A stretch of DNA of 64,000 bases from Cobetia amphilecti (GCF_020217465.1 NZ_CP084115.1:1922001-1986000), one strand, 5' to 3'. Counted from the first letter of the stretch, positions 1 through 8,671 are shown. Made by a program: numbers and translations. Notes: generated by a model not told the origin, from the sequence alone.

Positions 1-250
1 CACGACGCAGAATCGCCAGATGCTGCGACAGCGCGGACTGCGACAGTTCCAGGCGCGAGTTGAGCTCGCTCACCGACATTTCGCTGTCGCTGAGCAGGCA
101 CAGGATGCGCAGACGATTCTCGTTGCCCATCGCCTTGAGCAGGGCAGTGGCTTCTTCGATGACGCGGTCACCGGCCTGGTGCAGGGTGATGGCATCGCTG
201 GACACTGGCATGGGGTTATTCCTTGCAGCTGTAGAAAGTGTTGCGTTCAT
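1..250 (-). CDS. ArsR/SmtB-family transcriptional regulator, 3' end beyond the window
   Basis: Only the first ~83 residues are present; the gene runs off the left edge. The translation reads ...ATALLKAMGNENRLRILCLL, then MSVSELNSRLELSQSALSQHL, the usual ArsR winged-helix core with the recognition helix at LSQSALSQHLAILRR. The Cys in RILCLL occupies the position of the redox-active Cys of BigR/SqrR-type sulfide and persulfide sensors. The second Cys of that pair would lie in the missing part, so the ligand stays open; a metal sensor is the alternative. Two in-frame starts exist: ATG at 250 preceded by GGGAGAG, and ATG at 211 preceded by AAGGA. I chose the longer form. It is divergent from prpE across about 530 bp. 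Confidence 0.75.
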   Translation of the reverse strand, partial: MNATLSTAARNNPMPVSSDAITLHQAGDRVIEEATALLKAMGNENRLRILCLLSDSEMSVSELNSRLELSQSALSQHLAILRR

Positions 251-778
251 GCGGTCTCTCCCGGTCGGTCTATCTTGGTGCATCCCGAGGGACGCAATGG
301 GCCATTGGCATGTTGTTATGACCTAACCTTGTTTTAGTGAATGATCAATAACTCCGCGTGCTACGTCCAAGACAATCTTAAACGATAAATCATCGACTTT
401 GTCGTTCTCAGGCTTTGACTTTTTGTCGCATCTGCTGTGAGACCGCGTTCAAGCGTATGTTTTATTGCGTGAATGACGCCTTTCACGCTGTCAGCTCGTC
501 TGCGACCAAGGATTGAGTATAAGACCATCAGACGCTGAAAACGGTGAGCCGAGCAGGTTTGAAGGGCGATTTTTGGCCTAAGGTTTCAACGTAACTATCG
601 GTTCAGGCATCTCTGTCCTGCCTGTCCTTCCTCCATCGTCGTCTGTCGCATCGCCGTTGGCGAGCGACATCAATGACGACATGAAAAGAGGTCCGGTCAA
701 CGGGCCCCGGAGACAAGGCCTTGCGTCAGGACTGGCAAGAGATGCCCACAAAGCCATTCGTGGATCACGAGGTACGCC
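251..778. other. Divergent intergenic region arsR / prpE, no gene seen
   Basis: About 530 bp without a convincing coding region. It is more AT-rich near 330-440 than the flanking genes, as expected for the two divergent promoters. I could not fix a -35/-10 pair; a TATAAG hexamer near 519 is the best -10 candidate for prpE. The only sizeable reading frame here lacks family features and overlaps the prpE start on the opposite strand. Confidence 0.5.
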
Positions 779-2749
779 ATGCCCGACGCCAATCACTCCT
801 GTGCACGCGAGCGTTATCTAGCTCTGACGGCGAGAGCCAACGAGACGCCAGAAGACTTCTGGGCTGAGCAGGCGCAACGCATCGCCTGGTTTCGCCCGCC
901 GCAGACCATTCTGGCCTGGGATGAGCAGCAGCATGCGCGCTGGTTCATCGATGGCGAGATGAACATCTGCCATGCCGCGCTGGATCATCACGTCGCCAAT
1001 GGGCGCGCGGATCAGGTCGCGTTGTACTGGGATTCGCCGGTCACCCAGAGCAAGCGGCAGTACACGTTTCGTGAGCTGCGTGATGAGGTGGCCCTGCTGG
1101 CGGGCGCGCTGCGCAATCTCGGGGTGGAAAAGGGCGACCGTGTCGTGCTCTACATGCCGATGGTCGCCGAGGCCATGATGGCGATGCTGGCCTGTGCACG
1201 CCTCGGGGCGGTGCATTCAGTGGTCTTCGGCGGCTTTTCTCCCAAGGAGCTGGCGGTACGTATCGATGACGCCGCGCCCAAGGTGATCATGGCGGCGTCC
1301 TGCGGGGTGGAAGTCGATCGCATCATTCCCTACAAGCCCTGGCTGGATGAAGCCATCGAGCTTGCCGAGCATACACCGCAAGCCTGTCTGATCCTGCAGC
1401 GTGAACAGCAGCGGGCGACACTCGGGCCGCGTGATCATGACTGGCATGAATGTCTGGCCAGCGCCCAGGCCACCGAAGCGGTCAGCATGCTGGGCAGCGA
1501 ACCTCTCTATGTCCTCTATACCTCCGGCACCACCGGCAAGCCCAAGGGAGTGGTGCGTGATCACGCCGGCTACGCCGTGGCGCTGCATTATTCAATGGAG
1601 CTTCTCTATGCGACCCGCCCCGGGGATACCTTCATGGCGGCCTCGGACATCGGCTGGGTCGTCGGCCACTCCTATATCGTCTATGGCCCGCTGCTGATGG
1701 GGGCCAGTACCGTCATGTATGAAGGCAAGCCGGTCAAGACCCCGGATGCCGGAGCCTTCTGGCGCTTGATCGAGGAATACCGCATCAACTGCTTCTTCAC
1801 TGCGCCGACGGCGTTTCGCGCCATGAAGAAGGAAGACCCGGAAGCCAGTCATATGGCCAATTACGACCTTTCCAGCCTGCGCAGTCTGTTCCTGGCAGGA
1901 GAACGACTGGACCCGCCGACCTATCACTGGCTCGCCGATCTCCTGCCGGTGCCGGTCGTCGACCACTGGTGGCAGACCGAAACCGGCTGGCCCATCGCCG
2001 GCAACCTGCTGGGCCTCGACATGTTCACCGAAGGCAGCCGCGAGGTGAAGGCGCCGGTCGAGGCACGCGCCGGTAGCGCCACCTGGCCGTTGCCGGGCTT
2101 CAATGTACAGATTCTCGATGGCATGGGGGATGAAGTACCCACGGGAGAGCAGGGCAATGTCGTGTTGCGTCAGCCGTTGCCGCCGGGCTGCCTGACCGGA
2201 CTCTATCAGGACCCCGGACGCTTCCATGCTGCCTATCTTGCCGCCTACCCCGGCTATTACCTGTCCGGTGATGGCGGCTACTTCGATGAGCAGGGCTATC
2301 TGTTCGTGATGGGGCGCATTGACGATGTCATCAACGTGGCGGGGCATCGTCTGTCGACGGGTGAGATGGAGCAGGTGCTCGGTGCACACGCCGCGATCGC
2401 GGAATGCGCGGTGATCGGCATCGAGGATTCGCTCAAGGGCGAGATGCCGTTGGGACTGGTGATTCTCAAGGATGGCTGGCAGGGGGATGAAGCCAGCCTG
2501 TGCGCCGAGCTTGCCCAGCGGATACGCCAGGAAATCGGGGCCTTTGCCTCGCTCAAGGAGGTGCTGGTCGTCGAGCGCCTGCCCAAGACGCGCTCCGGCA
2601 AGATACTGCGCAAGATGATCCGTCAGATCGCCGCGGGCGAGCAATACCAGGTGCCCTCGACGATAGATGACCCCTCAAGCCTGGAGGATGTGCGTGAGGC
2701 GCTGAGCGAGGCCGGCGTCGGTCAGGCGAGTGAGGCACGCAGCGCATGA
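779..2749 (+). CDS. prpE: Propionyl-CoA synthetase (AMP-forming acyl-CoA ligase)
   Basis: 656-residue ANL-superfamily ligase that activates propionate, or another short acyl substrate, to the CoA thioester through an acyl-AMP. Visible motifs: the P-loop YTSGTTGKPKGVV near residues 245-257, the adenylation motif HWWQTETGWPIAGN near 395, YLSGDGG, and the C-terminal PKTRSGKILRK near 602-612, whose Lys is the catalytic residue usually regulated by acetylation. QTETGW rather than QTETGG and the overall likeness point to PrpE rather than Acs. Acs proteins are similar in length, so acetyl-CoA synthetase activity remains possible. A GAGG ribosome site precedes the ATG. The gene stands alone, ending at a bidirectional terminator shared with the convergent antiporter gene. 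Confidence 0.85.
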   Translation: MPDANHSCARERYLALTARANETPEDFWAEQAQRIAWFRPPQTILAWDEQQHARWFIDGEMNICHAALDHHVANGRADQVALYWDSPVTQSKRQYTFRELRDEVALLAGALRNLGVEKGDRVVLYMPMVAEAMMAMLACARLGAVHSVVFGGFSPKELAVRIDDAAPKVIMAASCGVEVDRIIPYKPWLDEAIELAEHTPQACLILQREQQRATLGPRDHDWHECLASAQATEAVSMLGSEPLYVLYTSGTTGKPKGVVRDHAGYAVALHYSMELLYATRPGDTFMAASDIGWVVGHSYIVYGPLLMGASTVMYEGKPVKTPDAGAFWRLIEEYRINCFFTAPTAFRAMKKEDPEASHMANYDLSSLRSLFLAGERLDPPTYHWLADLLPVPVVDHWWQTETGWPIAGNLLGLDMFTEGSREVKAPVEARAGSATWPLPGFNVQILDGMGDEVPTGEQGNVVLRQPLPPGCLTGLYQDPGRFHAAYLAAYPGYYLSGDGGYFDEQGYLFVMGRIDDVINVAGHRLSTGEMEQVLGAHAAIAECAVIGIEDSLKGEMPLGLVILKDGWQGDEASLCAELAQRIRQEIGAFASLKEVLVVERLPKTRSGKILRKMIRQIAAGEQYQVPSTIDDPSSLEDVREALSEAGVGQASEARSA

Positions 2750-2768
2750 ACCGAAGCGCATGAACCGA
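2741..2768 (+). repeat. 14-bp exact tandem duplication across the prpE stop codon
   Basis: The unit agcgcatgaaccga occurs twice head to tail (2741-2754 and 2755-2768). The first copy carries the prpE TGA (2747-2749) and the second carries another TGA. See the finding on stop-codon duplications. Confidence 0.9.
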
Positions 2769-2820
2769 TGCAGTGCTGTCGCGGACGCATGACGCGGCTC
2801 GCGCTGCTCCAATAATGAAA

Positions 2821-2856
2821 AAGCCCCCGCCATGAGACATGGCGGGGGCTTCTTTT
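2821..2856. terminator. Bidirectional rho-independent terminator
   Basis: A 14-bp perfect stem, AAGCCCCCGCCATG / CATGGCGGGGGCTT, with a 3-nt loop. It is followed by CTTTT on the + strand and, read on the - strand, by TTTTTCATTATT. It lies between the convergent prpE and antiporter genes. Confidence 0.92.
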
Positions 2857-2878
2857 CAGCAAGGCAGCATTTATTGCA

Positions 2879-4480
2879 TCAGGTGCGTGCCACGACCGGA
2901 TTGGCCATCTCGCGGCGTGCAAGCCAGGCAATGCTGATGACCAGCAGACCCGCCAGGCTCAACCAGCCGAACAGGGTACTGTCGGTCAGGCCCATCACCA
3001 GGTAGGCGATCAGCGAGATCGCGGCACCCAGCAGGGCGTAGGGCAGCTGGGTCATCACGTGATCGATGTGATGGCAGCTGGCACCCGTCGAGGACAGGAT
3101 GGTGGTGTCGGAAATTGGCGAGCAGTGATCCCCGAACACGGAGCCGGCCAGCACCGCGCCCATCATCGGCAACATCATGGCGAGCTCGGTGGCGGCCGCC
3201 ATGTCACCGGCGATGGGCAGCATGATGCCGAAGGTGCCCCAGCTGGTGCCGGTGGCAAAGGCCATCAGGCCGGAGAGCACGAACAGCAGCATCGGCAGCC
3301 AGGTCGGAGACACGACGCCCTCGACCAGCGTGGCCAGGTACTGGCCGGTTCCCAGAGAGCCGATGATGCCGGTCAGCAACCAGGCGAAGACGAGGATATA
3401 GACGGCCGGCAGCATGGAGCTGGCGCCCTGGGCAATGGCGCTCAGGCTGCGACCAGCGCCCATGCGATGACGCAGCAGCATCACTACCGCGGCCAGCAGG
3501 CCGATGGCGCCGCCGATGATCAGTGACTTGGCGACATCCGTCAGCTCGAAGGCGCGAATCAGACCGAAGGCCTCGCCCTCGGCGGCCAGTGCGCTGGCGC
3601 CGGTCTGCACGATCATGAAGAAGGTCGAGATGACCAGCACGATGATCGGGATCAGCAGGTCCATGGGGCGGCCACGCTCGGACTCTTCCACGTGGGTGTT
3701 GCCCGGCGGATTGCCGCGCTTGGCATCGAAAAGCTCACCGTCGCGCGCCGCGATGGCATGACGGCGCATGGCACCGAAGTTGATGTCGAACCAGGCCGAG
3801 GCGATCACCAGCACCAGCGCCGCAATCGCGTAGTAGTTGAGGGCGGAGAGCTCAAGGAAGGCACCGAACGGGCTGACATCCGTGATGTGGTGGGTCGCCA
3901 GGATACCGGCGATCAGGCTGATGATGTAGGCACCCCAGCTGGAGATCGGCGTCAGCACGCAGACGGGCGCGGCGGTGGAGTCGATCAGATAGGCCAGGCG
4001 CGCACGCGACAGCCCCTGACGATCGGTCAGCGGACGACAGATGTTGCCCACGGCCAGGCTATTGAAATAGTCATCGATGAAGATGAATACCCCCAGCAGC
4101 ACGGTCATCAGCTGCGAGCCACGGCGGGTCGTGACTCGTGCCCGCGCCCAGTTGCCGAAGGCACGGGTGCCGCCTGCCAGCGTGATCACGCCGACCATGG
4201 CACCCAGTGCCAGCAGGAACAGCAGGATATAGACGTTCCAGCTGTTGAGGCTGGCCTCGGCAAGCTGACCGCTGTCCGGCATCTCGATGAAGACGGCAAC
4301 CAGCTGCTGCCAGAGATAGTGCAGCGTGACGAGCGGCGAGAAATCATTCAGCAGCAGGGCGCCTGACACGATACCCAGCCCGAGGGAGAGCATGACACGA
4401 CGTGTCAGTATTGCGAGACCGATGGCTATGATCGGGGCGAGCAGCGAAAGCGGGGACGCCGCGTAGCTGGTCAGTTCCAT
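2879..4480 (-). CDS. Na+/H+ antiporter, NhaC family
   Basis: 533-residue polytopic membrane protein, roughly 11-13 hydrophobic segments, expected in the inner membrane and exchanging Na+ for H+. NhaC-family hallmarks are the intramembrane FIDDYFNSLAVGN near residue 134, the STAAPVCVLTPISSWGAYI stretch, the GTSWGTFG motif and FGDHCSPISDTTILSSTGA near the C-terminus. A charged cytoplasmic loop (NTHVEESERGRP) separates the two halves. Some family members exchange malate or lactate, so the substrate is not settled by sequence. Salt-linked neighbours (the sodium-coupled AgcS downstream on the other strand) fit a saline habitat. It is a single gene, transcribed away from agcS. Confidence 0.85.
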   Translation of the reverse strand: MELTSYAASPLSLLAPIIAIGLAILTRRVMLSLGLGIVSGALLLNDFSPLVTLHYLWQQLVAVFIEMPDSGQLAEASLNSWNVYILLFLLALGAMVGVITLAGGTRAFGNWARARVTTRRGSQLMTVLLGVFIFIDDYFNSLAVGNICRPLTDRQGLSRARLAYLIDSTAAPVCVLTPISSWGAYIISLIAGILATHHITDVSPFGAFLELSALNYYAIAALVLVIASAWFDINFGAMRRHAIAARDGELFDAKRGNPPGNTHVEESERGRPMDLLIPIIVLVISTFFMIVQTGASALAAEGEAFGLIRAFELTDVAKSLIIGGAIGLLAAVVMLLRHRMGAGRSLSAIAQGASSMLPAVYILVFAWLLTGIIGSLGTGQYLATLVEGVVSPTWLPMLLFVLSGLMAFATGTSWGTFGIMLPIAGDMAAATELAMMLPMMGAVLAGSVFGDHCSPISDTTILSSTGASCHHIDHVMTQLPYALLGAAISLIAYLVMGLTDSTLFGWLSLAGLLVISIAWLARREMANPVVART

Positions 4481-4819
4481 GTATCACCTGTAATCAAAGG
4501 CAGGCGCCGGGACAAAGCGCGCTACCGGGTGCCGTTATGGCGGTTATGGTGCGTGGGTGTCAGGGAGTTGCACCGCCTGATCGCAGCGCACACTCGCGGG
4601 ATCGCCGTTGCGCAACGGCAACCGATGAGTCGCGAGCCTGCGCCCGACAAGTCCTGGGCCGCCACTGGCAGGCGGCGACTTCCGGAAGGGGGCGCATTAT
4701 GCCCGAGCCAAACAAGACGTGAAACATTACCGTGTTCACCTAAAGTCTAGGCCGCAGTGAAAAACACCGCCATTGCGCTATTTTTCCCCTAGAATTCGGG
4801 CGTAGAAGTCCGCTTTACA
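4481..4819. other. Divergent intergenic region antiporter / agcS
   Basis: Non-coding stretch holding the promoters of both divergent genes. It contains AT-richer DNA near 4750-4800 (GCTATTTTTCCCCTAGAATTC) next to the start of the agcS leader. No reading frame here resembles a protein family. Confidence 0.45.
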
Positions 4820-4936
4820 GTGGGCTCTTCTTGCTTATCCCCGTGGGATATGAAGAATGGCGCTCACCAAAGCATGTCGAGCAACCCCATCGTAGTGGTT
4901 GCTCGCTGTCAGTCGCAGGAAAGTCATGGGCTTTCC
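4820..4936 (+). promoter_or_regulatory. Structured 5' leader of agcS (possible riboswitch-like element)
   Basis: Three consecutive hairpins can be drawn. First, a nested stem 4820-4867: TCTTC 4826-4830 with GAAGA 4852-4856, and TATCCC 4836-4841 with GGGATA 4845-4850. Second, CGAGCAACC / GGTTGCTCG, 4878-4886 with 4897-4905. Third, GGAAAG / CTTTCC, 4918-4923 with 4931-4936. None has a U-run, so these are not simple terminators. It does not match the glycine riboswitch core, the element expected before some AgcS genes. Calling it regulatory is inference. Confidence 0.4.
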
Positions 4937-4987
4937 GTTGCCCTGGCAGCGTCGACAAGACCAAAAACCCGCCAAAGCGAGACCGAC

Positions 4988-6439
4988 ATGTCGGAAACAA
5001 CGTCCATCATTCCAGCGCCGATTCTGGCGTTGATCGATGCAGGCAATGGCCTGCTGTGGGGCAGTGTATTGATTTACCTGCTCATCGGAGCGGGTCTCTT
5101 CTTCACGGTCATGACCAAGGGTATCCAGTTCCGCTATTTCGGACACATGTGGAAGCTGCTGGCCACGTCTCGTCAGGGCAGCGAAGGCGGCATCTCTTCC
5201 TTCCAGGCACTGGCGACCTCTCTGGCGGCGCGCGTCGGTACCGGTAACCTCGCCGGTGTCGCCGTGGCGATTTCCCTGGGTGGCCCGGGCGCCATCTTCT
5301 GGATGTGGATGACGGCGCTGGTCGGCATGTCCACCAGCTTCATCGAGTCCACCCTGGCGCAGGCCTACAAGGTCTCCCACGATGACAACACCTTCCGTGG
5401 TGGACCGGCCTATTACATCGAGAAGGGCCTCGGTCAGCGCTGGATGGCGATCCTGTTCTCCGTGTGCCTGATCATCGCCTTCGGCCTGGCCTTCAACTCC
5501 GTGCAGTCCAACTCCATCGCACTGGCCATGGAGCAGGCCTTCAGCGTGCCGCCGTGGATCATGGGCGTGGTGCTGGTCGTGGTCATGGTGCCGATCATCT
5601 TCGGCGGCATGAAGCGCATCACGCGTACCGCCGAGCTGATCGTGCCGATCATGGCGCTGCTCTATCTGCTGCTGGCCATCTTCGTCGTGGCCATCAACAT
5701 CACCGAGCTGCCGGCGGCGCTGGGCACCATCTTCCGCAGTGCCTTCGGCCTTGAGCAGGCCGCAGGTGGCGCGCTGGGTTACACCATCGCCCAGGCGATG
5801 ATGAACGGCATCAAGCGGGGTCTGTTCTCCAACGAAGCGGGTATGGGTTCCGCCCCGAACGCCGCCGCGATGGCGACCACCAAGCACCCGGCGTCCCAGG
5901 GCTTCGTCCAGATGCTGGGCGTGTTCATCGACACCCTGGTCATCTGCACCGCGACCGCGGCCATCATCATCATGAGCGGCACCCTGGGCAACGATGGCGG
6001 CAATGACGGCATCCAGATCACCCAGGCAGCGCTGTCCTCACAGGTCGGTAGCTGGGGTGGCGGCTTCGTGGCCATCGCCATTCTGCTGTTCGCCTTCACC
6101 TCACTGGTGGCGAACTACTCCTATGGCGAGTCCAACATCGAGTACATCGCCGGCAAGAAGAACGCCAAGGCCGTCATCATGGTCTACCGCTTCGCCGTGC
6201 TCGGCATGGTCATGCTCGGTGCTGTCGCCAGCCTGAAGAACATCTGGAACTTCGCTGATCTGTCGATGGGCGCGATGGCCTTGATCAACCTGATCGCCAT
6301 CCTGCTGCTGTCGCCGTTGGCCTTCCGTATCTTCAAGGATTACGACCGTCAGCATAAGGCCGGCAAGGAGCCGACCTTTGATCCGGAGCAGTTCCCGGAG
6401 CTCAAGGGCAAGGTCGATGCCAGCATCTGGAAGAAGTGA
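4988..6439 (+). CDS. Sodium:alanine/glycine symporter, AgcS family
   Basis: 483-residue inner-membrane symporter of the APC-fold AGCS family, importing alanine or glycine with Na+. Family features: NGLLWGSVLIYLLIGAGLFFT at the N-terminus, AARVGTGNLAGVAVAISLGGPGAIFWMW, SFIESTLAQAYK, GIKRGLFSNEAGMGSAPNAAA in the middle, and NYSYGESNIEYI late. Longer in-frame starts reach 4820, but those residues are non-hydrophobic and fall in the structured leader, whereas ATG 4988 gives the usual AgcS N-terminus; the ribosome site there (GCGAGACC) is weak. It ends before a tandem repeat and a strong terminator, so it is monocistronic. Confidence 0.88.
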   Translation: MSETTSIIPAPILALIDAGNGLLWGSVLIYLLIGAGLFFTVMTKGIQFRYFGHMWKLLATSRQGSEGGISSFQALATSLAARVGTGNLAGVAVAISLGGPGAIFWMWMTALVGMSTSFIESTLAQAYKVSHDDNTFRGGPAYYIEKGLGQRWMAILFSVCLIIAFGLAFNSVQSNSIALAMEQAFSVPPWIMGVVLVVVMVPIIFGGMKRITRTAELIVPIMALLYLLLAIFVVAINITELPAALGTIFRSAFGLEQAAGGALGYTIAQAMMNGIKRGLFSNEAGMGSAPNAAAMATTKHPASQGFVQMLGVFIDTLVICTATAAIIIMSGTLGNDGGNDGIQITQAALSSQVGSWGGGFVAIAILLFAFTSLVANYSYGESNIEYIAGKKNAKAVIMVYRFAVLGMVMLGAVASLKNIWNFADLSMGAMALINLIAILLLSPLAFRIFKDYDRQHKAGKEPTFDPEQFPELKGKVDASIWKK

Positions 6440-6450
6440 CTCTGACACTC

Positions 6451-6492
6451 GCTTTCATTGCATGGATTTCATTGCATCGCTGTCTTTGCAAC
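6451..6492 (+). repeat. 14-bp imperfect tandem repeat, three units, after agcS
   Basis: Units gctttcattgcatg, gatttcattgcatc and gctgtctttgcaac follow head to tail, starting 12 nt after the agcS stop. The first two match at 12 of 14 positions. Confidence 0.7.
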
Positions 6493-6558
6493 ATAAGGGG
6501 CGCCGGGGGAGACTGACGGCCTGACCATCTGGCCAGATTTTCCTCGCAGGTACCTGTC

Positions 6559-6593
6559 AATGGCCGCGCATCGTGATACGATGCGCGGCCATT
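6559..6593 (+). terminator. Rho-independent terminator of agcS
   Basis: A 16-bp perfect stem, AATGGCCGCGCATCGT (6559-6574) with ACGATGCGCGGCCATT (6578-6593), has a 3-nt loop and runs into TTTTG. Confidence 0.9.
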
Positions 6594-6754
6594 TTGCGTT
6601 CTGGCAACGTGCAAGCCTTGCGGCGGTTGTCAGTGAAGCATGTCGGCTGACGCATGCCTGCAACGCTCAATCGCTGCGACAAGGCGTCAAGGCCGATGTC
6701 AGGCCATGGCAGCTGATGTCAGCATCGACGACGCAAACCTCAACACGCTCGTGA

Positions 6755-6797
6755 CAGGGTTCCCTCACCCCTGGACGACGGCTTTGATCCAAAAAGG
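6755..6797 (+). promoter_or_regulatory. Probable preQ1-I riboswitch, translational type
   Basis: P1 stem CAGGG 6755-6759 / CCCTG 6769-6773 encloses the loop TTCCCTCAC. It begins UUC and ends CAC, as in the class I preQ1 aptamer; the last C (6768) is at the ligand-binding position. The A-rich tail AAAAAGG (6791-6797) can place As in the minor groove. Its AGG can pair with loop CCU (6763-6765), forming the P2 pseudoknot and sequestering the AAGGA ribosome site of the next gene. The linker between P1 and the tail (17 nt) is longer than in the textbook aptamers. The downstream gene is a queuosine-precursor transporter, the expected target. Confidence 0.65.
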
Positions 6798-6804
6798 ACC
6801 TGCA

Positions 6805-7470
6805 ATGTTACTCCTCTCGTCTGCCCAGACGCAGCGCGCACTCGTCGCCCTGGCCCTGTTTCACATCCTCATCATCACCGCCAGCAATTACCTGGTGCAG
6901 TTGCCGATGACCCTGTTTGGCTTCCATACCACCTGGGGTGCCTTCAGTTTCCCGTTCATCTTCCTGGCAACGGATCTGACCGTGCGTCTGTTCGGCAAGT
7001 ATCAGGCGCGGCGCATCATTGCGCTGGTCATGCTGCCGGCGCTGTTGGTCAGCTACATGGTGTCGGTGATGTTTCAGGCGGGCAGCTTTGCCGGGGTAGA
7101 GGCACTGGCTGACTTCAACCTGTTCGTGGCCCGTATCGCGCTGGCAAGCTTCATTGCCTACGTGATCGGTCAGTTGCTCGACATTCAGGTGTTTGATCGT
7201 CTGCGTCGCAATGCCCACTGGTGGATCGCGCCGTTGGCGTCGACATTGTTCGGCAATCTCGCTGACACCTTTGCCTTCTTCTCGGTGGCGTTCCGCAATG
7301 GGCCCGATGCTTTCATGGCGGCTCACTGGGTCGAGATCGCCTGGGTGGATTACGCGATCAAGCTGGCCATCTCGATATTGCTGTTCCTGCCGATGTACGG
7401 ATTGTTGCTCAATCGCCTCACGAACCAGTTGCTCAAGCGCGGCCTGGTCGATGAGCGAGAGCCTGTCTGA
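6805..7470 (+). CDS. yhhQ: Queuosine precursor transporter, YhhQ/QueT-like (COG1738)
   Basis: 221-residue inner-membrane protein with about six hydrophobic segments. It resembles YhhQ, which salvages 7-cyano-7-deazaguanine or preQ1 for the tRNA modification queuosine. Family features: FHILIITASNYLVQLP, TTWGAFSFPFIFLATDLTVRLFG (residues ~38-60), SFIAYVIGQLLDIQVFDRLR and STLFGNLADTFAFF. ATG 6805 was chosen over a frame open 165 nt further upstream because it follows AAAAAGGA and gives the normal family N-terminus; the upstream frame would read through the riboswitch. It is monocistronic; the ParA gene starts about 100 bp later with its own ribosome site. Confidence 0.88.
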   Translation: MLLLSSAQTQRALVALALFHILIITASNYLVQLPMTLFGFHTTWGAFSFPFIFLATDLTVRLFGKYQARRIIALVMLPALLVSYMVSVMFQAGSFAGVEALADFNLFVARIALASFIAYVIGQLLDIQVFDRLRRNAHWWIAPLASTLFGNLADTFAFFSVAFRNGPDAFMAAHWVEIAWVDYAIKLAISILLFLPMYGLLLNRLTNQLLKRGLVDEREPV

Positions 7471-7573
7471 CATAAAACTGTCATATCATTTTCTCCCGTT
7501 TCGCCGTTGTCAGTCAGGGATATGGCGCCGGATTGTGCTAACGTTGCACAAACTGGAATGACGGGAGGGAGCC

Positions 7574-8644
7574 ATGAAAATCGCTGCGGTGTACAGCATC
7601 AAAGGGGGCGTGGGCAAGACTGCTTCTGCCATCAATCTGGCGCATTGTGCCGCCAACAGTGGCCTGCGTGTGTTGCTGTGGGATCTTGATCCGCAGGCCG
7701 CTGCGACCTTCTATGTGCGCACCAAGCCCAAGCTGAAGGGCGGGGTCGAGAAACTGATCAGCGGCAAGCAGGACATGTCCCGCGTGATCCGTTCCACGGA
7801 TTATCAGAACCTGGATGTCTTGCCGGCGGAATTCTCCTACCGCAATCTCGACCATATACTCGAGGAAGAGAAGCGCACCCGACTGCGCAAGGTCCTCAAG
7901 CCGGTACGCGATGACTACGACCTCGTCATCCTCGATTGTCCGCCGAGCATTTCCAGTCTTTCCGAGCAGGTCTTCGCCTCTGCCGATACCCTGCTGGTGC
8001 CGATCATTCCCACGGTTCTGTCGCTGCGTACCCTGGAGCAATTGAACGCCTATCTGGCCGAGATCGATCTCGATGTGCCCGTCTGGCCGTTCTTCACTCT
8101 GGTGGATCGCCGCAAGACATTGCACAAGGATGTGATGGAATCGCTCAAGCAGGATTATCCGCTGCAGCTCAGTGGCTTTATCCCGTATTCCAGCGTGGTC
8201 GAGCGCATGGGGATCGAGCGCAAGCCCATCGGGACTTTCTCGCGCAACAGCTCACCGGCGGTCAGCTATCGCAGCCTGTGGCAGGAAATCGGCCAACGGC
8301 TGAGCCTGCTCAAGGAGCCGACGGTGGCGTCAGCGCCAGCCGCCGCCAAGGCCGCTGAGGCTGAATCAACCGTCACCGCGCCTCAAGGTGCTGCTACCGG
8401 CAAGGCCAGCGCCAAAGGGGAAGCGACCAGCAAGCCAGCCGCCAAGCCTGCCAGCAAGGAAGCATCAAGCAAGCCAGCGGCCAAGCCTGCCGGCAAGGCA
8501 GCTTCAAGCAAGAAAGCGCCCAGCACTGACAAGAAGCCGGCGAGCAAGGATTCTGCCAGCAAAGATGCCAGCAAAGACAGCAGCAAGTCTGCCAGCAAGT
8601 CGGCCGCCAAGGGCAAGAAGAAGGGCGGTAACCTGGGCGATTGA
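7574..8644 (+). CDS. ParA/MinD-type ATPase with Ala/Lys/Ser-rich C-terminal tail
   Basis: 356 residues. Residues 1-245 form a ParA-family P-loop ATPase: deviant Walker A KGGVGKT (10-16), Walker A' LLWDLDPQAAAT, and Walker B DLVILDCPPS with an intact following loop. Residues ~248-356 are a low-complexity tail built of repeated KPAAKPA, KPASKE and SKDASKD blocks, much like bacterial histone-H1-like or AlgP-type DNA-binding tails. No ParB partner is adjacent, so this is an orphan ParA, perhaps positioning a cellular cargo; the tail suggests non-specific DNA or polyanion binding. GGGAGGGA precedes the ATG. A strong terminator follows. Confidence 0.8.
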   Translation: MKIAAVYSIKGGVGKTASAINLAHCAANSGLRVLLWDLDPQAAATFYVRTKPKLKGGVEKLISGKQDMSRVIRSTDYQNLDVLPAEFSYRNLDHILEEEKRTRLRKVLKPVRDDYDLVILDCPPSISSLSEQVFASADTLLVPIIPTVLSLRTLEQLNAYLAEIDLDVPVWPFFTLVDRRKTLHKDVMESLKQDYPLQLSGFIPYSSVVERMGIERKPIGTFSRNSSPAVSYRSLWQEIGQRLSLLKEPTVASAPAAAKAAEAESTVTAPQGAATGKASAKGEATSKPAAKPASKEASSKPAAKPAGKAASSKKAPSTDKKPASKDSASKDASKDSSKSASKSAAKGKKKGGNLGD

Positions 8645-8671
8645 GGCCGAGTGTCAGCCAGCCAGAAACAC

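Noticed and set aside
578-796. Small - strand frame upstream of prpE
   Set aside because: No ribosome site or family likeness; overlaps the prpE start on the opposite strand.
4529-4750. Small + strand frames between the antiporter gene and agcS
   Set aside because: Arg/Cys-rich composition typical of out-of-frame high-G+C DNA; no start signal.
4820-4936. Glycine riboswitch before agcS
   Set aside because: Hairpins exist, but the conserved glycine-aptamer core sequences are absent.
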